NCBI GenBank assembly: GCA_947685225.1 | Contig: CANTUV010000009.1 | Coordinates: forward strand, 8,928,001 to 8,992,000 | Direction of reading: 5' to 3' | Length of the DNA stretch: 64,000 nt | Source of the DNA: Garcia nutans | Taxonomy: Eukaryota; Streptophyta; Magnoliopsida; Malpighiales; Euphorbiaceae | Notes under the pieces: model-generated | Database searches by the model: none | What the model was told of the DNA's origin: nothing | What the model saw: only the letters and a program-made list of their open reading frames with translations | Program-made: the position numbers and the translations under genes | Shown here: piece after piece, positions 10,679 to 22,980 of the stretch | Layout of the letters: every line of letters begins with the position of its first letter | How positions within the stretch are numbered: the first letter of the stretch is position 1

Positions 10679-12050
10679 TTGGTTGACGCCCTAGCCACAT
10701 TGGCTTCGGTATGGAAAAATCCTGTCAACTTATTCCTTAAGCCTCTGATTTTGACCATTTCATCAACTCCTTACTATGAATATGAGACAATCATGAAAAC
10801 TGATACAAACCATGATGCGTGGTATGATACTATAAGACGATTTTTAGAGGAGAAGGAATACCCTTTGGGGGCAACAAAGAAAGAAAGAAGAGCCATAAGG
10901 CGGTGGTCCTTACAATACATCACCTTCCATGGAGAGTTAAATCAAAGATGGCCTGATGGGGTGCACTTGAGATGCTTGAGGAAGCCTGAAGTGGAGCATA
11001 TCATGTTAGAAATACACGAGGAAAGTTGTGGTCCACACATGAGTAGTTTAGCCCTAGTTAAAAAGATAATTCTACAAGGTTACTACTGGTTGACCATGGA
11101 GAGAGATTGTATTGAGTTTGTAAAGAAGTGCCAGCAATGTCAGATGTATGGTAATTTGAATCACATGCCTCCTGAAGAATTGCATTCTATGTCTTCACCC
11201 TGGCCCTTTGCCACTTGGAGGATTGACATTATAGGGGAGATATATATCTGACAGCCTCAAACGATCACCGTTTCATTATAGTAACGGTAGATTATTTTTT
11301 AAAATGGGTTGAAGCTGAATCTTTCAACAAACTGAGGGCAAGACAAATGGCTAGATTTATTAAAAAGAATCTTATTTACAGGTATGGGTCCCACACAGTG
11401 TGATATCGGACAATGGGGTACATTTCTAAGGTGCAGTTAAGGACCTATTCTCAAAATACCAAATCCATCATCACCGATCCTCCCCTTATAGACCAAAGGC
11501 CAATGGCGCAGTAGGAGCAACCAATAATACAATTAAGTAGATCCTGTCTAAGATGACCAAGACATATAGGGATTGGTCAGAGATGCTTCCTTTTGCTTTG
11601 TGGGGATACAAAACAAGTGTGCAAACACTGACTGGAATGACACTGTTCTCTTTGGTTTACGGGATGAAAGCAGTGCTGCCAATTGAAATTGAGATTAAAT
11701 CATTGAGAGTAGTCTTGGAAGCTGAACTGCCTGAGACAGAGTGGTTAGTGAGCAGATACACATAGTTAGCTTTACTAGAGGAGAGAAGGTTAAAAGCACT
11801 GTATCATTACCAACTGTATCAAAGGAAGATAGCTCAGGCCTACAATAGAAGGGTTAAGATCAGAAAACTTAGAGTCGGGGATTTAGTGTTGAAACAATGT
11901 AAGCCTAATATATCTAATCCAAGAGGGAAATTTAGGCTTAGCTGGGAAGGGCCATATTTTATGAAAAAAGTCATGAACAAGGGATGGGAACGAGTTTAGT
12001 GAGCTAGTGAACATTGACAGGTTGAAGAGGTTTTATGTATTAAAAAAAAA
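10679..12050 (+). pseudogene. Integrase of H1
   Basis: The open part 10679-11251 holds the zinc-binding region (HEESCGPHMS, then CQQCQ; H..H..C..C) and the first catalytic aspartate in WRIDIIGE. Downstream the frame breaks repeatedly: TVDYFLKWVEAESF and RYGS in another frame, then PYRPKANGAVGATNN near 11485-11530, where the catalytic glutamate after GAV is replaced by G. The C-terminal part (11553-11765, then KLRVGDLVLK and RGKFRLSWEGPY) is the normal Tat integrase tail without a chromodomain. Not functional. Confidence 0.8.
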
Positions 12051-12051
12051 A

Positions 12052-12205
12052 AGGAGATCGCTAGGTTGAAAACCCAAAAAGGGCGGCCTAGGCAAAAGTT
12101 AGAGCAGTCCGCTAGTTCCAAAAATCTGAAAGAGCGGGCTAGGCAACAATTAGGGCTAAGTGAGAGAAAATCGTCAATTAGAAAATCCAAAAGGGCTAGT
12201 TGGCA
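12052..12205 (+). repeat. Hairpin repeats after H1 integrase
   Basis: Three decayed copies of a unit of the form CTAGGTTGAAAACCC...GGGCGGCCTAGGCAA. Arms (CTAG/CTAAGCC and GGCCTAG/GGCTTAG) can pair around an AAAACCC...GGG loop. The young Ogre has the best-preserved version at 51835-51965. Confidence 0.75.
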
Positions 12206-12439
12206 ACATGAGTGATCTTGTGTATGCTGGCTTTATGTTTGGTTGTTCTCTAATTTAATAAAGCAGAATTAATATTATAATTGTTTTATGTGCATTGTTT
12301 TAAGTATTTGACCAGATATGGATAAAATAAATAAGCACAATAGCAAAAGGTGATGACAAATTATAAAAGGAAAAGAAACATCTATTCTTATTACTTTTAT
12401 TATTTTTTTATCCTAACAATACTCTTTCTAAAGAAATTG

Positions 12440-13640
12440 ACAAATGTAAAATCTATGGTAGATGATAAGTGTAACATGCAAGCCATCTTTGCTTCAGCCG
12501 ATCCAAGTAGGCTTCAATTAGACAAGGCATGTCCAAATTAGGAGTAAAATCGGAACCTCGTGGCTCAGCTCCATACTGACGGTCAAGCCAGCGAGGATCA
12601 TAGCAAGTACCTTGACGAAGAGCAGCAAGAGGAACATGCATCAAGTATGTCTGAATGATGATACGAGAAATCTTTCATCAAGGTACTAACCAACGGATGT
12701 TGACTTCAGTGCTTGAGTGGATCCAGTCAATCCATTCAGCATACGAAGAAGCAGGATGGATTATTTTTCTAGCAAAATGATGTCGTGGCAGATATCTAGC
12801 GAAATCCATAGATGGAGTGTCGAGCAAGTAGAGACACTCCTGAAGCCAAATCTGTAGGCACAAGAAAAAATAGAAAAAAAGGGTCCATTAGGTCAAAAAT
12901 CTGTAAGGACGACATAAGCAAAAAAAAACTAGGACAGCTCGCTAGTTCAAAAACCCGCAAAGGCGGACTAGGCAAAAATTAGAGCAATATATATAAAAAA
13001 AGAAACCTAAATTGAAAACTCAAAAGGGCAATTTAGGTAATTACCTGAAGAAGCAATGGACTCCCGGTCAATCTCCTTGACAATCCCGATTTAAGTTGGT
13101 CTAATCCAACTAAAGTCTCAGCTAAGATCACGGGTATTGGTAACAAGCCTTCTTCCATTTGGTCCGTGATATCCAATACTCATGGATCATTATCACCATC
13201 AGAAGAAACAAGAAAAGATTGGCCAAGCAAGCATAGGTAAAGCATACATCCCCATGCCTTAGTAGGAGCCAAGTGAGAAATGCAAAAGTCAATTAAGGGA
13301 CCAAGCAGAATCTTCTCACCTCTCATCAACTGTAGAACTTCGGGCTTTGAAAGTTGAAATAACATTTGCATTTTTTGTTAAGTCTTGAAAATCAATATAG
13401 GTAACGCCATTAGTTGATTGCTTGGATATCCAAGGATGGCCTTAAACTCTTCAATCATGGGACATATCTTAAAGCCATTAATCTTAAATGTCCTAGAATT
13501 CACATTCCAAAAAGAAGCCATGGCATGTAAAAAAGAATGGTCCAATTTAATATTTTGAAAACACTTCAAAGTATCGATTTAGACTAAGATATTTGTTTCC
13601 AATGAATGGCATTCATATTTTTAAATAGACCTTTTATTTT
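12440..13640 (-). pseudogene. Antisense DUF7745-like gene remnant of H1
   Basis: Decayed homologue of the antisense gene at 52180-53509 in the young Ogre. On the minus strand the first exon (about 13570 down to 13046) includes HAMASFWNVNSRTFKINGFK and CPMIEEFKAILGYPS, matching FWDPQAHVFRFG and CPLFEEFCSIIG of the young copy. It ends at the donor CTTCAG|GTAA (exon end 13045). The second exon starts at 12851 after an ACAG acceptor and includes SYAEWIDWIH and a later segment with ALRQGTCYDP. The intron (12852-13044) contains copies of the hairpin repeat. Several frameshifts and stops. Start unknown. Confidence 0.65.
12890..13040 (+). repeat. Hairpin repeats inside the antisense intron of H1
   Basis: Copies of the AAAACCC(G/A)CAAAGGCGG...CTAGGCAAAAATTAGAGC unit, related to 12052-12205, in the intron of the antisense remnant. 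H2 has them at the equivalent place (20170-20430). Confidence 0.7.
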
Positions 13641-14086
13641 CTTCAAATTAAGTTCGGTCATTATTGACAATTGAAGGGAAATTGGAATTGTTAAAAGGAA
13701 TTTTGACGCTGAAGTGGAAAATTCGTGGAAAATTTCATGGCTTCTGTATGAGATTATGGCATGAAAAGAGATTTATATAGGATGATTGGCTATTCCAAAA
13801 TTGTCAAGGAATAGCTTAAGACCGAGACGAGCAAGGATAGAAAATTGGCGATCAAACAATTTTGAATTACGACGTTGCCTTCAATTTTGTGAATGAATGC
13901 TACTGTGGAAATTTTGAATGTGAAGAGGAAAGACCAGTAGCGTAGAAATAATAATGATGATAAAAAAAAGAAGAAAAAAAATTAAGTCAAAAGTTACAGT
14001 AAGAGAGCAAATTATATATCATCATTATTATTTTTATCATTATTTTTATTATACAATATTTCCTTAATTAATACAATAATAATAGA

Positions 14087-16080
14087 TCACTGAGAAGGAG
14101 GTGGTGGATCATGATCAAACAAAGCCCTAAAAAAGTCATCACCTATTGAAGGAGGAGGCATATCACCTATCCTAAGTCCTCCTGAAGCAGGAGCATCTGA
14201 ACCTCTATTACCTTGGAATTCAGATCTGTAACGGTCCTCATCCGAAGTAGATGACAGAATCTCATGGTCATCAGTTTGGGGTTCCCTAGATGACGAAGCA
14301 CCAGGATCTCTCATCCCTTGAAACCGGAAGTCTCAAAAATTTTGCTCTGACTGGTGATACAATTTTTCAAAATGGGCAACCTGTTGATGACTAGCAGCTA
14401 ACTCTTCTTGAAGATTCTTATTTTGTTCCTCAAGCATCCACTATGAGTCCGAAGGGAAAGAGTAAAAGCATACATAATCATGCATACATGTAGCATAAAT
14501 TATCATGGAACAGGAAAACCTACCAAGTAATTCATATCAACGCCCTGTGGATGAGATGACATCTCCGATTGATTAGAATGAGCAAATGGAGAAGCAGTAA
14601 AGGAAGGTCCAGCCTCATGAACAAATGAGCCAATAGCCTGTAACAATCATTAAAACAGTCAAAATAAGTTAAGAAAGAAGTAGATGCAATGGCAAAATGG
14701 TAAAAGTTTACTTGAGAGGTGCTAGCCCCGAGATGTGGGATGGACCCTCCTCCCTCTCCATGATACTCTTCTTCATTGCTATCCTCCTTTTCCTTGGGAA
14801 TTTCCCAAATGCCAATAGGAGATACATCAAAGTTCAAGGGTCCTATTTGAATAAACTGGATATATGATGCACCCGGTGGACAGAGAAAGGTTTTAACATC
14901 ATAACCGTGCCGAGCTAACCACCACATGTTCTCCGGCATTGATGCGATATTTAAATTATACTCCGGACAACTCATCGGGATCCTCCACCGCTCAAGACTG
15001 AGGAACCACTCATACACCCTCTCCCCGAGAAATCAGCCACTAGACATAGGGCCAACAATAACTCAGCGGGTATGCTGAAAAAGCAATGCAGCATTTATGG
15101 AAGAAGTCCAGTTCGTCCGCTCTTCTGTGTTCCACCAAGCCAAATTGGCCTACAAAATGAAATAAGGTAAGTGAAATTTTATATAAATTTTAAAGTATAC
15201 TAATACTATTTTGCCTGGCCCTAGGTTAAGCAACTCAAGAGATAGCACTGGGTGTGCACATGGTGAGAGCCGAGAACTGCTACATGATCTGACAATCAAA
15301 AATTTAATCTCGGATACCCGACTCTCTCTTGGGAAATGCCAGGCACCCTCATAAGATTATGCTCATATGCCCATACCTACAACAATAATAAAAATCAAAT
15401 TCATGTAAGAATAAGAATGGAATTGACATTGGTGGAAGAAGAGTACCTCGACAACTACCATGAAACCAATAAAAGACTTCTTATTTCTGCAAATCTTGTC
15501 TAATCCATGATAGAGATAGGCAAGGCCAGATTCACTCCAGCCTTAAAGCGGTACCATACTCATGTCACTAAGGGCCCTCAACACCAATAGATGGATGGCA
15601 GATTCAGTGCTGCATAAAATAGTCGACCTGAGCAGATATAGTAAAAATCCTCAAGCATATTGTTTGGTTGTTTCCCTATGAACCTGTCCTTCGTAGTTCA
15701 TCCAATAACTCTAAATTGGCTCAATTTTTATCTTGAAAGGCCCTTTTAATGATGGTTCCATACCGATTAACTGTTGAATTTCTTCGTGTGTCAGAATATC
15801 ATTGATAAGAGGAACCAAAAGAATATAGTACCGGATACCAGTTATGGTTGTATAATCAACTGGGCCAATGGTCATCTCTCCTACAGGTAGGTGAAAGTAT
15901 GGGTCGTGTCCATCCACCACTCCGGCAATGCTTGAACTACACTCCTATCTATCGGATACTCCTTAGATGGTAATTGCAAGATAAAGCTTTCAAAACCACA
16001 ATCTCAAAAAATCCATTTTACCTGAGAATGTGCTACATCATACCATTGTCGGGCTTTATAGACACACCCTCCGCCCTGGA
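14087..16080 (-). pseudogene. Antisense plant-mobile-domain gene remnant of H1
   Basis: Decayed homologue of the PMD gene at 54185-56086. From the 5' side (high coordinates), an exon entering at 16020 after a TTCTCAG acceptor reads ALPEWWMDTTHTF, and after a frameshift FHLPVGEMTIGPVDYTTITG (within 15711-15920), the hallmark PMD motif. Lower exons are near 15120-15360 and 14532-15017 (WWLARHGYDVKTFLCPPG, then an acidic KEKEDSNEEEY stretch). A last open segment at 14087-14314 is rich in S, D, E and P and ends PPPPSQ. The order of segments is the same as in the young element. Frameshifts make it inactive. Confidence 0.7.
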
Positions 16081-16559
16081 TAACACAACAATCACGCTAG
16101 CATGGAGCCAGGTAAGTTAACACAAGGTAAGTATATCATCATACCAATACCACTGATTAAATGAAGATGAGAGTTTCAAAAATGGTGTCAGAATAAAAAG
16201 AAGGAATGAAACGTTTATATAGAAAATTGCAAAGGAAAAGACAAAAATAAATAAGTGAAAAATAGTATTCTCGTGAAAAGAAAAAAAAAGAAAAAAAGAA
16301 AGAAAAAGTAAATATTACTGTTGATAAATAGTAAATGAATAGTTAGTGAATAGTTCATAAATAGTGACTATACAGCAAATAAATAGTAAACTCAATTATT
16401 CAATTTAATTATTCAGATATTTGAGTGTATAAAAATATTTTTGCACTTTTAAAATATTTTTATACGCAGGAACAAGAAGATATAAGCATGATAAAAAATA
16501 GTTAAATTTTTTGCAAATTTCTTTAGTATCTTACTAACTACAATCATTTTTTGTAGATA
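16081..16559 (+). other. Non-coding stretch between antisense gene and array, H1
   Basis: AT-rich, with AAAAAGAAAGAAAAAG low-complexity sequence near 16285 and repeats of AATAGT(A/G)AAT near 16325-16395. In H1 this would hold the first exon and promoter of the antisense gene; no clear TATA box is recognised. Confidence 0.4.
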
Positions 16560-17345
16560 ACCAAATTACTTTTAAGTCCAGAACTTATCTCAGGTCGAGA
16601 ACCCAAATTACTTTTTAAGTCCAGAACTTACCTCAGGTCCAGAACCCAAATTACTTTTTAAGTCCAGAACTTACCTCAGGTCCAGAACCCAAATTATTTT
16701 TAAGTCCAGAACTTACCTCGAGTCCAGAACCCAAATTACTCTAGCTCGTGCCCAGAACCCAAAACACAAAACTTACCTCGAGTCCAGAACCCAAATTACT
16801 TTTAAGTCCAAAACTTGTCTCGGGTCCAGAATCCAAATTAAGTTTAAAACTTACCTCGGGTCCAGAACCCAAATTATTTTTAAAGTCCAAAACTTACCTC
16901 GGATCTAGAACCCAAATCCTAAATTCACCTTGGGTCCAGAACCCAAATTCTAAATTCACCTCGAGTCCAGAATCCAAATTATTTTTAAGTCCAGAACTTA
17001 CCTTGGGTCCAGAACCCAAATTACTATAGCTTAGGTCCAGAACCCAAGTTACTTTTAAGTCCAGAACTTATCTCGAGTCTAGAACCCAAATTATTTTTAA
17101 GTCCAGAACATACCTCGGGTCCAGAATCCAAATTTTTTTTTAAGTTTAGAACTTACCTCGGGTCTAGAATCCAAATTCTAAATTCACCTTGGGTCCAGAA
17201 CCCAAAATCTAAATTCACCTCAAGTCCAAAACCCAAATTAGTTTTAAATTCAAAACTTATCTCGGGTCCAGAACGCAAATCCTAAATTCACCTTTGGTCC
17301 AGAATCCAAATTATTTTTTAGTCCAAAACTCAAATCAACCTTGGG
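16560..17345 (+). repeat. Tandem array with GGGTCCAGAACCC core, H1
   Basis: About 18-20 imperfect units of roughly 40 bp: CTCGGGTCCAGAACCCAAAT followed by TACTTTTAAGTCCAGAACTT. GGGT and ACCC arms recur as in N1, although the linkers differ. It ends about 90 bp before the polypurine tract. Confidence 0.9.
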
Positions 17346-17426
17346 TACAGAGTCTAGTATGGCTCTAAATCTAGTAAAAAATCATATTGTTTTTCGCTCT
17401 TTTTTATTGTAGTCTTAGATCGCTCA

Positions 17427-17440
17427 AGCAGGAGGCAAAC
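17427..17440 (+). other. Polypurine tract of H1
   Basis: AGCAGGAGGCAAAC immediately before the LTR start TGTAGACCC. One G-to-A change from the N1 version. Confidence 0.75.
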
Positions 17441-19758
17441 TGTAGACCCTTAATTTTTGACCCAGTCTAAACTGATATTTTTAAACAGTCTAAAATAATT
17501 ATTGTGATATTTTAATTAAATAATATTTATTTTAATAATATTTATTACTTATAATATTTATTTTTAATAAAAATAAAAAAGTAATAATAAAAAGGATAAT
17601 AAATAAATAAATAAAAATCAGCGACAAAAGAATCGGCGATGAAAATTTTTTGTCGCCGGCGACGAATTGGCCACAAGCTAATTCACCGCAGATTTTTCCT
17701 GCGGCAAAATGGTCATAGGTCAATTCGCCACAGGATTTGCTGGCCCGAGCCCAGTGCCAGTAGAACTTCTTCGCTAGCACACTTTTGCATGCCCGGCCCA
17801 TGCGTGGTTTTGCCAAAATCCTATTCTACTTGATTTTTAATTTTATTTCCTAAAAAATTTTTATTTTCTTAGCCAATTAATATTAGGTTTTTTATTTTTT
17901 ATTTCTTATAAATACCACATTAAAGACACAGAATAGGGGATTGGAAACTTTTTGATCGGACTTTGGAGTTTTGGATTTTTTCGGCTAAAAAAGAGAACCT
18001 TGAAGGAGCAAGAGGCAGTGAGCAAGCAACAACAATCCATCAAAGGCAGCCTACACTGTCTTTGTTATTGTTCAACTAGAATTCAAAGATTGTGGTGGAA
18101 CCAACAACGGAGGTTTGAATCTCTATTTCTTTGCTTATGTTTACAGTAGTTTCATCATACAATTTGATAAATTGTTTAAACATGCATGTTTTTGTTATTT
18201 GATCAATTGTTCTACTTACTATCCAAACTTTATTTAAAACCCTAAAAAGCATTTTTCCAAAACCCTAATGCCTGTAAAACATATTTTTGAAAACTAAAAT
18301 CCTAATTACACTTTTCTAAAACCACAAAATATAAATCTAATTTCCTAAACCCTAAGTTATTCAAACCCTAAATCTTAATTAATTATATTTTCAAATCTTC
18401 ACAGTAGCTTGTTCTATTAAATCACCATAGCATTAGATTATTCAAAAAATATTTTAAACATCCAGTAGTCATATTACATATAAGTATTTATAAAAAAAAT
18501 CCATGTTAAAGTGGTCTTAAAGTTTTTATAATGATCATGTTTTGATAAAACCCTAACTCCAGTAAACTCTAAGACCCAAACCCTAATTTGCCTTGTAATT
18601 CTTAAAACCCCAAAATAGTTTTGCAATTATCAAAACCCTAAATTATTTTCTAAAATTCTAAGATTCAAAATTGCTTTCTTAAATCCTAATCTATTTTCTA
18701 AATACCCAGTAACCCCAAAAATTAACTTTCAAACCTTAGATCCCAAATTCTTAAGCTCTTCTTCTAGAACCATAAATTATTCTTCAAACAAACCCTAAAG
18801 TGCTTTATTTTTTTAAAAAACCCTAAATTATTTTTCCCGAACCCTAAATTCTTTAAAACCCTAATTCTAAATGCCAAAACCTTAATTCCTCAAAGCCAAA
18901 ATTTAGAAATCATAATTTATTAAACCAACACCCAGTACTCCCAGTAGCCTAAAGCCATAACCAAAACCCTATTTCCTCAAACTTTAAATCCCATAACCCT
19001 AATTTCTTAAATCTTAAATCTTAAACCTTAACCATGTTTATTTAATGGATTGAATTATAATTTTATTTATTTATTTGATTATGTGATTTGTTCTATGTTA
19101 ATGATGAATGGCTTATTTTATTTTATAAATGGTTTGCTTTTATTTATAAGTAGATGATTGAATATTCTTTTATTTGTCTTAGTTTTAAAATTGTAGGAGG
19201 TATGTTTCCACTTTGTGGATACCTCATTAGTTAAACATCATGTAATTTATTTTATTTTGAAGTTTTTTGGACTAATATAATATACACGTTTCCACCTTTC
19301 AATGGGTGTCCTATTTAGTTTTAGACATGGACTATGTAAGGACATATTTCCATCCTCGGGTGGGTGTCCATTTATTTATTTTATTTGGATATTACTTTGA
19401 TTTTAATATAATGATGCTTTATTTTAATTGTCGCATGTAATATGGATAATATCATTATATTTAAGAATTTTATAATATTAAGACTTGAAAATGAGGCTCG
19501 TTCTAATAAACCGGGCGTTGTGGGGGTGCTGGGCCTCTTCTCACCTTCCCCACACATACCCAACTTTTTGAACCCATTAGGGGGTTGGGGATTCCTTAGG
19601 AATCGAGTCATCCATCCCTTTCTTTTTCCCGGCCTATCCGGGTGGCAACTCCATTTTCTCTGGGCTTAGGCTCGTGTTCTCTAAGGCCCTGAGCCTAAAC
19701 AGTGCCGAAGTCGCAAGAACCATTCCACCGGGAGTGGGGGAAAAAATTCCTGCTCACA
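17441..19758 (+). mobile_element. 3' LTR of H1 (2318 bp)
   Basis: TGTAGACCC...CTCACA. Same order of parts as the N1 LTR: TATA box 17907-17914, telobox-rich zone 18236-19010, three ATGTTTCCAC-type modules about 19196-19370, primer-site-like TGGCAACTCC at 19643-19652. The following sequence is homologous to the antisense region of H1 itself (compare 19759 onward with 12487 onward), so the LTR end abuts element H2. Confidence 0.85.
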
Positions 19759-20975
19759 CTTTGCTTCAATCGACCCAAGAAAGCTTCAGTCAGATGAGGC
19801 ATGTCCAAATCATGTGTGAACTCAAAACCTCGAGGCTCGGCTCTATACTGGTGGTCAAGACTATGAGGATCATAGCAAGTGCCTCTATGAAGAGCATCAA
19901 GTGGGACATACATCAGATATGTCCGAATGGTGACATGAGTAATCTTCCACCAGGGCACCAACCAACGAATGTTGATCACGGCTCGTGAGCAAATCCAATT
20001 GATCCAGTTAGCATATGAAGAAGCAGGATGAATAATTTTCTGGCAGAATGATGTCATGGAATATATTTGGTGAAGTCCACAGACGGGGTGTCAAGTAAGC
20101 AGAAGCACTCCTATAACCAGATCTGTAAAAGGATAGCCATACTTATTAAAAAAAGAGAAAAAGAAATCATGTTAAGTTGAAAACCCATAAGGGCGGCCTA
20201 AGCAAAAATTAGGTCGATTTGCTAGTTTTGAAAACTCGCAAGGGCAGCCTAGAAAAAAATTAGAACCAATAAAAAAAGTTTGCCAGGTTGAAAACCCATA
20301 AGGGCAGCCTAGAAAAAAATTAGAACAGCCCGCTAGGTCTGAAAACCCATAAGGGAAGGCTTGGAAAAAATTAGAGCAATAAAAAATCATAATAAAAGTC
20401 TAAATTGAAAGGGCGGTTTTGGCGGTTACCTGAAGCAGTAGAGAAATCCCAGTCAATCTCCTTGAAGACTCTGTGTTGAATTGGTCCAACCCAACTAGAG
20501 TTTCGGCTAAGATCATAGGCATTGGCGACAACCCTCTTTCCATTTGATCCATAATATCTAGAACTCATGGATCGATGTCACCATCAAAAGAAATGAGCAA
20601 GAATTGACCAAGCAGGCATAAGCAGAACACACTCCCCTAAGCTTTTGTGGGAGCTATGTGAGAAGTGTAAAAATTAATTAAGGGATAGAGCAAAATTTTC
20701 TCACCTGTAGTTAATTGCAGAACATTAGGTTTTGAAAGCTGAAACAACATCTGCATCTTTTATTGAGTTTTGGAAGTCAATATGGGCAATGTTATTGGTG
20801 GATTGCTTGGATACCCAAAACTAGCTTTGAATTCCTCAATCATAGGACATATTTCAAAATTGTTTATGTTGATGGTCCTAGTTTTCACATCCCAAAAAGA
20901 AGTCATGGCATGTAAAAATGGTTGGTCCAACTTCACATTATGAAAACACTTCAACACACTAAGTTGTGACCATGA
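19759..20975 (-). pseudogene. Antisense DUF7745-like gene remnant of H2
   Basis: Homologue of 52180-53509 and of 12440-13640. The first exon includes HAMTSFWDVKTRTININN and CPMIEEFKASFGYPSN (20760-20957). It ends at the conserved donor CTTCAG|GTAA (exon end 20430). The second exon starts at 20122 after an ACAG acceptor and includes IIHPASSYANWINWI and LDALHRGTCYDP, then runs into the H1 insertion at 19758, so its 3' end is cut off in this window. Multiple frameshifts. Confidence 0.65.
20165..20425 (+). repeat. Hairpin repeats in the antisense intron of H2
   Basis: Four copies of a roughly 55-60-bp unit containing GAAAACCCATAAGGGCGGCC and AAAAATTAG. Same family as the repeats at 12052, 12890 and 51835. 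Confidence 0.75.
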
Positions 20976-21619
20976 TGCTTGTTCCCAATGTGTAGCTTTG
21001 ATATTCTTGGATAAATTTTTCTTCTTCTTTAAATTAGCCTCATCATGGTGAGTGTGAAAATTGCAATTAATTTTATGAAGAAAAATTAAGGATGGCAGGA
21101 GCTGAATTAAAATTTTGGGTGAATTGAGGTTGTGCGGGATGCAATCACTTGGGATTTATTGGAAAGTTAATGCTTTGAATGTTGAAGAAAAAAACATGAT
21201 TTGTTTTAGTTTTTGTAACCACTAGCCGAAGTCTAGAGGCTTAAGGAAAGGGAAAATCCATGTCGAATTAGGTCTAACGCTTTTAATCAGAGTTGAAGTA
21301 AGTTTGAAATGCGGCGTTATTAGGCCTAATCTCTATGGGTTTTGGTTTTATTAAATCCATGTCAAATTTGTTTGAAATGAATTCGACACGGCCATGATTC
21401 TATGTAAATATGTAGTTATGTAAAAGGAAAAAAAGGAAAAGTTAAAGTATTAAAAAAATGTCCAGATTAAAAAAAAAGAAAAAAATGTCTAGATAAAAAA
21501 GGAAAAGATTTGAAAAGTCAAACTATCTTATTTTAATTGTTAGTGTACTATTACAAGTTGTTTAATTTACAAGCCTTTATTTATTTATGTATACAGAAGT
21601 TTCATACAAGGTTTTAATA

Positions 21620-22980
21620 TAGTCACTATGAAGGAGGTGGCGGTCTATAACTGAATAAATCTCTGAGAAAGTCATCGCTTGTTGGAGTTAGGGGCATATT
21701 GTCTATCCAATTCCCCCTTGAAGAAGCATTCGGATCTTGACTATCCCAAACATCAGCTTCATTCCCTGTAAAAGCAGGTGGCACATCAGGGTCATCGGCC
21801 CAAGACCTCCTTGATGAAGGCACATCAGGATCCCTATAGCCCTAGAATATGTAATCCTAAAAGTTTTGTTCGAGATGATCAGTATACCAATAACTAGTGG
21901 CCAATTATTCTGTAGCTTTTAATTCTGTTCTTTATGCATGTGCTGTGAGCCAGAAAAGGAAAAATTAGATTCATACATTTTCATGCATACATCCAACATA
22001 TATGAATATGAAACAGGGGTTATGTACTAGATAGCTCAAATTAAAGCCCTGAGGCCCAGACGGTGGCTCAGTATAGGGAAATGGTTAGGGTGGAGCTGCA
22101 CCACTTGGATCAGCTTCATCATGTCCAACAACATCTGATTGACCAACCGCCTATAAAAATTCACAAGAGTTAGCCAAGTGCAAGGTCAGAATTACCAAGT
22201 AAGCATGTTTGATTAACTTGGGAGGAGACTATCGTGATATCATCTTGAACAATAGAATCCCTTGCATGGTCATGCTCTTCATCCTCCTCTTCTGCTTCTT
22301 CATCCTTATTCTCCCCCTCACCATCATCATTCCCTTCATTATCACCATCATTCTCATCACCTTCTTCATCCATGTCTTCATCAACCTTTTCCTCTTCTTC
22401 TTCCCCCTCTTCATCCCCTTGTCCTTCCAAAGTTACAACGCCATTAGGTGAGACTTCAAAGTGCAAAAGTTGATCCCGTACAAATTCAGTGTATGACAAG
22501 TTCAATTGAAGCAAATGTGCATCCATATTGAATCCGTTTCGCGCACGCCTCCAAGAACTCTCAGACATAGATTTGCAAGTCAACACAGATGTTGGAACAT
22601 TGCCTGGTACTCACCTCTGATAAAGGCCAAGAAACCAGTTGTGTACTCTCACTAAGAAACCAGCCCAGCAACGACTCGATGGGAATTTTGCAGGGGCAAT
22701 GCATTGACCATGGCAGTGGTCCAGTTTACCCTAGCACTCACTCTCCACCAAGCGACATTCACCTACAACACAGCACTTTCGGTAAGACATTTTTTCATTA
22801 AATTCTATGATATTACTAATTTTGTCTTTTACTTGATTCCAGGTCTGCCGGCTCAACTGATAATGCTTGGAATGCACATGATGGCTGCCAGGCACTTCTC
22901 TATGACTCAACAACCAAAAGCTCAATCTTGGGTATCCCACCAGTCTGTCAAAAATGTGAGGCACTTTCTCAATTAATTTA
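21620..22980 (-). pseudogene. Antisense PMD gene remnant of H2 (3' exons)
   Basis: Corresponds to the lower exons of the PMD gene. The segment at 22731-22964 includes SREVPGSHHVHSKHYQLSRQ, aligned by position with 15240-15360 in H1. Segment 22170-22586 includes SWRRARNGFNMDAHLLQLN followed by a run of about 55 residues made almost only of D, E, G and N. Segment 21626-21823 ends PPPPS like the H1 last exon. The exon with the hallmark PMD motif is missing: the sequence above 22980 passes into unrelated AT-rich DNA and then the tandem array, so the 5' half is deleted. Confidence 0.6.

Larger units (their letters stand above)
7041..19758 (+). mobile_element. Tat-lineage LTR element H1 (interrupted by N1)
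   Basis: Begins mid-gag directly after the N1 LTR. Continues through protease, RT, RNase H, second RNase H and integrase (to about 12050), a region with two antisense gene remnants (12440-16080), a tandem array, a polypurine tract, and its 3' LTR (17441-19758). The sequence that follows belongs to the inside of another Tat element (H2), so H1 sits in H2; the right target copy should begin CTTTG at 19759. The 5' half of gag, the 5' LTR and the left target copy are left of the window. Confidence 0.85.

Noticed and set aside
22209..22451. Hydrophobic plus-strand frame that looks like membrane segments
   Set aside because: Complement of the acidic D/E tract (GAA/GAT codons read as TTC/ATC).
19759..22980. 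Reading the H1/H2 junction as a rearranged single element
   Set aside because: The LTR ends at the same base as in three other copies and the flanking DNA repeats a region already present in H1, so insertion in a second element is simpler; recombination is not fully excluded.
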